From: JBJXFK01 sp046155505
GTDB taxonomy: Bacteria; Planctomycetota; Phycisphaerae; UBA1845; Fen-1342
Assembly (NCBI GenBank): GCA_046155505.1
Contig: JBJXFK010000225.1
Location: 1-10,843, forward strand
Reading direction: 5' to 3'
DNA: 10,843 nt
A program made the translations under genes and the position numbers. This document shows, piece by piece, positions 7,227-10,843 of this stretch. The notes under the pieces are model-generated. The model searched no databases, had not been told where the DNA came from, and saw only the letters and a list, made by a program, of their open reading frames with translations. Position 1 is the stretch's first letter; each line of letters opens with the position of its first letter.

Positions 7227-7243
7227 CCTATATGCAGTATAGG
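7227..7243 (-). promoter_or_regulatory. Candidate promoter -10 within a short palindrome
   Basis: CCTATA and TATAGG form a 6-bp inverted repeat with a 5-nt centre (TGCAG). On the minus strand the same stretch reads TATACT at 7241-7236, a 5 of 6 match to TATAAT, about 65 nt upstream of the beta-helix gene start. A weak -35 (TTGGAG) sits 19 nt further upstream. This is one of the few AT-rich spots in the region. The palindrome may be an operator or chance. Confidence 0.35.
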
Positions 7244-7662
7244 GCAGGGCAAGGTGCGTTCTCCAATGGTAAGTGGCGTCGGGCGCGCGAAATTGTCGGC
7301 TCGCAAGCGTCTCGGGGCGTGGGAGTTATGGTGCGGTTTGCGGATCGAGTGGGGCTGGCGGACGGCACGCAACTGGGGAAACGCCGGGGGCGAGTGCGCA
7401 TATCGGACGGCGAATTCGTGCCACTGAAAGCGGTTACAGACGGGGTTCTGTGGGAATTGCCGCGGCGGGCGCACTATTATTGTTGGTCGCCGTGACGTAT
7501 GCGAGCATCGCTCGGGCGTCGCGGTCATCGTCCCGGGGGGGACCGGTTGTCGCACGCGCGGCGATCGGATTGCAGCACGGTCGATTGCCTCCCTCGGTTT
7601 TTGTTCGCTCGCACAAGCTGCGGCTTCACGTCGTAACGCATGGACGCCGCTCGTTTCAGAAT

Positions 7663-7668
7663 GGGGAG
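7663..7668 (+). promoter_or_regulatory. Ribosome binding site deciding the protease start
   Basis: GGGGAG lies 6 nt before the ATG at 7675 and is the only strong site near a plausible signal peptide. It supports this start over in-frame starts further upstream. Confidence 0.75.
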
Positions 7669-7674
7669 TTGTCA

Positions 7675-9633
7675 ATGAGGACAGGTCGAATGGGACAGGG
7701 ATGTCGGTTCGCCGTTTTGAGTGCGGTTGCGTTTGGTGCGTCGCCGGGCGCGGGACAGACGATTGATGAACTCGGTGAATTGCCGGTCGTCGTGACTGAC
7801 ACACTGGGCGACGCGCGCGGTGAAGGTAGCGGCAAAACGTCACCGGTTCCGCCGAGTGAGCGAATGGGTTGGGTGGTTGGTGCAGAAGCGGGACTGACGC
7901 TTGACGCGGTCGATGCGGACTCGCTGCTCGCTGAAGATGCGATGCTGACGGACGGGCGGATCTTCACGAGACTGCGCGCGGGTGTTTCGCAGTCGGTGGG
8001 TGTGGCACTCGCTGACCTGCCGACTGGTTGGACCGAAATCGCCGGCGTGGGTCGCCTATGGCGGGCGGCGATCACATCGCCGGCGGCGCGGGCGATGCGG
8101 CTGCGGTTCGAGCAACTGAATTTGCCGCTTGGGGCGGAGCTTTGGATTCGCTCGGCGGAAGAGACTGCGCAGGTGCAGGGACCGTTCAGCGGAACCGGGC
8201 CGTTTGCGCATGGCGGGTTGTGGTCGACGAATTTGGTCGGCTCGACGGCGATTGTCGAAGTATTCGTGCCTGCATCGGTCACCGACGAGCCGCAATTTGT
8301 GATCAGCGAGGCGATGCACATTTATCGCGACTTGCTCGCGCCGATGTCCGACGTTGTGATCGATCGCGAGGGCGCGTGTCACACCGATTCAGGTTGCGAG
8401 CCGACGTGGCATCCGCTGCGAAATGCGGTCGCACGCTATACCGCGGTGAACAGCGGGCAGCTTGATATTTGCACGGGCACGCTGCTGACGACGACGGCGA
8501 ACGATTTTACGCCGTACTTTTTCACAGCCCAGCACTGCTGCCGATCACAGGCGGGCGCGGAGTCGATGGTGCTGTACTGGCTGTTTCAGACGAGCACCTG
8601 CAATGGGGCCGTGCCGGCGCTGAACAGCGTGCCGACGAGCACGTTTGCGGATCTGCTTTCGCAGCGGAACGTCAACGTCGGATCGGACTATTCGTTCTGT
8701 CTGATTCGCGGGGCGCTGCCGACCGGGCTGGCGTGGGCCGGCTGGGACACGGGAAGCGCGCCCAACGGAACGGCGATCACCGTGATTCATCATCCGACTG
8801 GTGCGTACAAGCGGATCATGCACGGCGTGCGACAGGCGGTAGCCGGCGTCAGCACGCAGTTCTGGGGCGTGGGCATCACCAGTGGCGGGGCGGTTGAGTT
8901 CAGCACGTCCGGTTCGCCGCTGCTGCGAGACGATACGCGGCGATTCATCGGGCAGGCGTCGTTCGTGACGAGCTCGCCGATCGGGTGCGACAACCCGGCC
9001 AATCCGGCGGGGTTTGGACGATTCAGTCAGGCGTATCCGAATATTCAGGCGTTCCTCGCGGCCGGCGCGGACGATGCGTATGACACGGCAGCGAGCAACG
9101 ACTTGTGCGCGACCGCGACAGCGATCACTGCCGCGACGACGCAGGCCGGTCTGGTGGTGAAGAGTGTCGCGGAGGATTGGTACGCGATCAGCCTCGGCGG
9201 CTGCACGCGCACCAATATCGCGCTCGCGTATACGCAGGCGTATGGCGACGTCGATGCCCAGGTGCTTGATGCGTGCGGCGGGAACGTAATTGCCGCAGGC
9301 ACGGGCGCGACCGGCAGCGAATCGCTCATCGTGGATAACAACACGACGACGGCACGCACGGTTTATCTGCGCGTGTTTCTCGATAGCAGCACGCGGAATA
9401 CGTATGACATGAACATCGCGTTGTCAGCGATTGACGGCTGCGCGCCGGCTCCGTGTGCGGGCGATGTGACGGGCGATCGCGTCGTCGATCTGACCGATCT
9501 CGCGGTGCTGCTCGCGAATTTCGGCGTGCCGAGCGGCGCGACGCGTGAGCAGGGCGATCTGGACGGCGATGGGGCGGTGATCTTGAACGATTTGGCAATT
9601 TTGCTGGCGAATTTTGGTTCAAGCTGTCCGTGA
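7675..9633 (+). CDS. Secreted lysyl-endopeptidase-like serine protease with PPC and dockerin-like C-terminus
   Basis: This is a 652-residue secreted protein. Residues 1 to about 28 (MRTGRMGQGCRFAVLSAVAF...) are a signal peptide, followed by a ~230-residue pro-region with a beta-rich segment. Residues ~245-460 match the S1 lysyl-endopeptidase/Achromobacter protease I pattern: CTGTLLTTTANDFTPYFFTA followed by QHCC (H287), YWLFQTSTC, SDYSFCLIRG (D338), LAWAGWD, ITVIHHPTGAYKRI and STSGSP (S412). These give a complete H-D-S triad. The residue before T411-S412 is Ser instead of the usual Gly (GSSGSP in relatives), which is odd. Residues ~470-585 fit a pre-peptidase C-terminal (PPC) domain. Residues 596-652 hold two dockerin-like EF-hand repeats, GDVTGDRVVDLTDLAVLLAN and GDLDGDGAVILNDLAILLAN, ending FGSSCP. 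In planctomycetes such tails end many secreted proteins and do not imply a cellulosome. Cleavage specificity is not certain. Confidence 0.9.
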   Translation: MRTGRMGQGCRFAVLSAVAFGASPGAGQTIDELGELPVVVTDTLGDARGEGSGKTSPVPPSERMGWVVGAEAGLTLDAVDADSLLAEDAMLTDGRIFTRLRAGVSQSVGVALADLPTGWTEIAGVGRLWRAAITSPAARAMRLRFEQLNLPLGAELWIRSAEETAQVQGPFSGTGPFAHGGLWSTNLVGSTAIVEVFVPASVTDEPQFVISEAMHIYRDLLAPMSDVVIDREGACHTDSGCEPTWHPLRNAVARYTAVNSGQLDICTGTLLTTTANDFTPYFFTAQHCCRSQAGAESMVLYWLFQTSTCNGAVPALNSVPTSTFADLLSQRNVNVGSDYSFCLIRGALPTGLAWAGWDTGSAPNGTAITVIHHPTGAYKRIMHGVRQAVAGVSTQFWGVGITSGGAVEFSTSGSPLLRDDTRRFIGQASFVTSSPIGCDNPANPAGFGRFSQAYPNIQAFLAAGADDAYDTAASNDLCATATAITAATTQAGLVVKSVAEDWYAISLGGCTRTNIALAYTQAYGDVDAQVLDACGGNVIAAGTGATGSESLIVDNNTTTARTVYLRVFLDSSTRNTYDMNIALSAIDGCAPAPCAGDVTGDRVVDLTDLAVLLANFGVPSGATREQGDLDGDGAVILNDLAILLANFGSSCP

Positions 9634-9639
9634 GGCAAG

Positions 9640-9667
9640 TGCCTAGTTCCTAGTGTCTAGTGCCTAG
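9640..9667. repeat. Four tandem CTAG-containing heptads
   Basis: TGCCTAG, TTCCTAG, TGTCTAG and TGCCTAG follow without gaps just 6 nt after the protease stop codon. Each unit ends CCTAG or TCTAG. The tetranucleotide CTAG is usually rare in bacterial DNA, so four copies in 28 bp is not expected by chance. The last unit also forms the left arm of a small hairpin (AGTGCC 9659-9664, GGCACT 9671-9676, loop TAGCAA). Confidence 0.8.
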
Positions 9668-9676
9668 CAAGGCACT
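9659..9676 (+). terminator. Small hairpin downstream of the protease gene
   Basis: AGTGCC and GGCACT pair perfectly across the 6-nt loop TAGCAA, 25 nt past the protease stop. No T-run follows, so it is a weak candidate terminator or a by-product of the heptad repeat. Confidence 0.3.
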
Positions 9677-9709
9677 ACGGCACCTGCGTATCGTGTGAAG
9701 GTAGAAACG

Positions 9710-9739
9710 AGCGAGGCGGGCCGATTGGCCCGCCTCGCT
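9710..9739. terminator. Strong 13-bp-stem bidirectional terminator
   Basis: AGCGAGGCGGGCC and GGCCCGCCTCGCT are exact reverse complements around the 4-nt loop GATT. It lies between converging genes (protease stop 9633, beta-barrel stop 9788). On the minus strand the stem is followed by CGTTTCT, a short T-rich stretch, so it best fits the beta-barrel gene, 48 nt after its stop. The plus-strand side has only a distant TTTT. Confidence 0.8.
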
Positions 9740-9787
9740 GCATTACAGCTCATCATCACGTTTTGCGAAGCAACCTCGCTTGCGTGC

Positions 9788-10780
9788 TTACTTCCAGGTG
9801 ATGCCCCACTGCGCCTTGATGACCGAGTTCGGCGTGTCGCCAACCTGGTCGAGACCGATGTCGACGCCGACGCACACGTACTGGTTTTCGCCCAGCGAAT
9901 GCGCGATACCGGCTTCGACAATGTTCGAATTCTGGTTGCCGTACTGATCGGCGCTACGGTGGATGAAGTTGGCCACCATTTTCGTCTTGTCGGTGATGGC
10001 GATGTCCATGCCCGGACCCGCGCCCCACTGGAACGGACGGCGACCGTCATCCTGACCGCCCGTGCGACCACCATTGGCGGTCATGATGTAACCTTCCATG
10101 TGGACGCGAACTTTGGGAACGATGGTCTTGGTCAAGATCCAGTGCCACTCGGCATCGACGCCGCGCGAGCCGTCGCCCGACGGGGCGCGGCCTTCGAGGT
10201 AGGTACCGAACGCCGGCGTGGCATCGGTTTCCTTGATCGGATTCCAGAACACGATCACGCCGAGATCGCCATTGCCCTGATCGCTGCCGTCGCCGAAGTT
10301 GATGGGGAACACCTCGAGCTCGACGAAGAGGTCGTCGGTCACGCCGTAACGCAGCGCGGCCGCACCTGTGATGTCGTCATCGCTATTGTTCGAAGTCGTC
10401 GACCAGCCCCATGTGGTTTCAAGGTTCCACTGACCCTGCTTCAGGTTGGAATTCGCTTCACGCACGTTCCAAAAATCGCCCAGACCGCCGAAGCCATATT
10501 CGCTGCTTGCGGTGGTTGTGGTCGTGGTCTTTTCGCTCGAAGCGGTAGCTTCGGCGGGCTTGGCAGCCGCTTTGTCGGCCGGCTTTTCAGCGGCCTTCTT
10601 TTCGGCAGGCTTGCCGTTGGCAGGCTTGCTGGCAGCCTCCTTGGCATGTTGATCCAAGGCCAGCGTCGGAACGATGAACTCGCGCGTCGCGATGTTCGGG
10701 TTCGCTACGGCGGACGTCGCACCCACAGCGAATGTCGCACCGATCACGCCGGCACCAGTGTAGATAGAACGAAAGCGCAT
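9788..10780 (-). CDS. Outer-membrane beta-barrel protein with Lys/Ala/Pro linker
   Basis: This 330-residue protein has a Sec signal peptide (residues 1-26, cleavage after AVA). Residues 46-94 form a low-complexity linker rich in Lys, Ala and Pro (KPANGKPAEKKAAEKPADKA) ending in a Thr run. Residues ~117-330 show alternating hydrophobic strands with aromatic girdle residues (QWNLETTWGWSTTS, LFVELEVFPI, GDLGVIVFWNP) and end AQWGITWK, a C-terminal aromatic strand suited to Bam-mediated insertion. The strand order and the 'RYGVTDDLFVELE' to 'APSGDGSRGVD' spacing resemble the MetA-pathway phenol-degradation/transporter barrel family (PF13557). That family link is from memory and needs a profile search. 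The start at 10780 is supported by GGGAGG 8 nt upstream, against an in-frame ATG at 10828. The strong Shine-Dalgarno and terminator suggest an abundant protein. Substrate is unknown. Confidence 0.75.
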   Translation of the reverse strand: MRFRSIYTGAGVIGATFAVGATSAVANPNIATREFIVPTLALDQHAKEAASKPANGKPAEKKAAEKPADKAAAKPAEATASSEKTTTTTTASSEYGFGGLGDFWNVREANSNLKQGQWNLETTWGWSTTSNNSDDDITGAAALRYGVTDDLFVELEVFPINFGDGSDQGNGDLGVIVFWNPIKETDATPAFGTYLEGRAPSGDGSRGVDAEWHWILTKTIVPKVRVHMEGYIMTANGGRTGGQDDGRRPFQWGAGPGMDIAITDKTKMVANFIHRSADQYGNQNSNIVEAGIAHSLGENQYVCVGVDIGLDQVGDTPNSVIKAQWGITWK

Positions 10781-10788
10781 GTTCTGCA

Positions 10789-10794
10789 CCTCCC
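10789..10794 (-). promoter_or_regulatory. Ribosome binding site deciding the beta-barrel protein start
   Basis: The minus strand reads GGGAGG with 8 nt to the ATG at 10780. The in-frame ATG at 10828 would put extra polar residues before the signal peptide, so 10780 is preferred. Confidence 0.75.
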
Positions 10795-10797
10795 ACG

Positions 10798-10828
10798 AGT
10801 GTAGAAAAATGCGGCCCAGTGATGGCAA
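10798..10828 (-). promoter_or_regulatory. Candidate promoter of the beta-barrel gene
   Basis: The minus strand reads TTGCCA at 10828-10823 and TACACT at 10803-10798, separated by 19 nt. Both hexamers match four or five of six consensus bases, but the spacer is longer than ideal. A perfect 10-bp palindrome, TCTCGCGAGA (10830-10839), abuts the -35 and could be an operator. The leader would be only about 15 nt, just long enough to hold the Shine-Dalgarno. Confidence 0.35.
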
Positions 10829-10843
10829 CTCTCGCGAGACTTG

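Larger units (their letters stand above)
7189..7674. other. 486-nt divergent intergenic region, no gene supported
   Basis: This gap separates the divergent beta-helix and protease genes. It holds the palindrome at 7227-7243 and a Shine-Dalgarno for the protease at its right end. Open frames run through it, including an in-frame upstream extension of the protease (open back to 7273) and an overlapping 55-codon frame from the ATG at 7328 to 7495. Neither has a convincing start signal, and the extension reads as Arg/Ser/Gly-rich sequence unlike the secreted protein that follows. I see no tRNA, riboswitch or clear plus-strand promoter. Confidence 0.5.

Noticed and set aside
7232..7495. An 87-codon plus-strand frame (or 55 codons from 7328) in the divergent gap
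   Set aside because: No proper ribosome binding site (only GGGAG 2 nt before the ATG at 7328), no recognisable domain, and it overlaps other open frames of similar quality.
7094..7843. A 249-codon minus-strand frame upstream of the beta-helix gene
   Set aside because: It overlaps the signal peptides of both real neighbours and is Arg/Pro/His-rich without a domain.
9596..9633. Dockerin-like C-terminus as evidence for a cellulosome
   Set aside because: No cohesin, scaffoldin or glycoside hydrolase is in the window, and such tails are common on planctomycete secreted proteins of many kinds.
1..10843. A defence island or mobile element
   Set aside because: No transposase, integrase, toxin-antitoxin pair, restriction, CRISPR-Cas or phage-like gene is seen. 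The genes are envelope and metabolic types in a uniform GC-rich background.

Overview
The window looks like chromosomal DNA from a GC-rich planctomycete, most likely a member of the Phycisphaerae or a relative. This is an inference from protein style: a DUF1573 protein, a secreted protease ending in a dockerin-like GD-x-x-GD tail, a beta-helix protein with thrombospondin type 3-like repeats and an 'N-x-N-G-x-PDSCE'-type motif, and a signal-peptide protein whose mature part begins near 'DNFDSYAN'. I see no tRNA, rRNA, CRISPR array, insertion sequence or phage gene.

Layout, left to right. (1) 1-152, minus: the first 50 codons of a secreted protein whose 3' part lies outside the window. (2) 400-1470, minus: a Tat-exported metallophosphoesterase. 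(3) 1591-1690: a non-coding block of degenerate 9-10 bp CTGTG-type repeats. (4) 1731-2414 and 2423-3622, minus: beta-phosphoglucomutase and a DUF1573 exported protein, 8 nt apart and presumably one operon with DUF1573 first. (5) 3913-4776, plus: a lipoprotein alpha/beta hydrolase, divergent from DUF1573. (6) 4870-7170, minus: a large secreted beta-helix/TSP3/HYR-like protein with a Cys-flanked hydrophobic C-terminal tail. (7) 7675-9633, plus: a secreted lysyl-endopeptidase-like serine protease with PPC and dockerin-like domains. (8) 9640-9739: a heptad CTAG repeat, a small hairpin and a strong 13-bp-stem terminator in the convergent gap. (9) 9788-10780, minus: an outer-membrane beta-barrel protein with a long Lys/Ala/Pro linker.

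Six of the eight proteins carry clear export signals (Sec, Tat or lipoprotein). A seventh, the partial gene, also has one. The exception is the cytoplasmic sugar-phosphate mutase. The region is therefore mostly envelope and surface functions rather than one pathway, and I do not see a coherent new multi-gene system. The most noteworthy items are the two unrelated short-period non-coding repeats (1591-1690 and 9640-9667), the Cys-containing C-terminal tail of the beta-helix protein, the Ser replacing the usual oxyanion-hole Gly in the protease, and the DUF1573/beta-phosphoglucomutase coupling.
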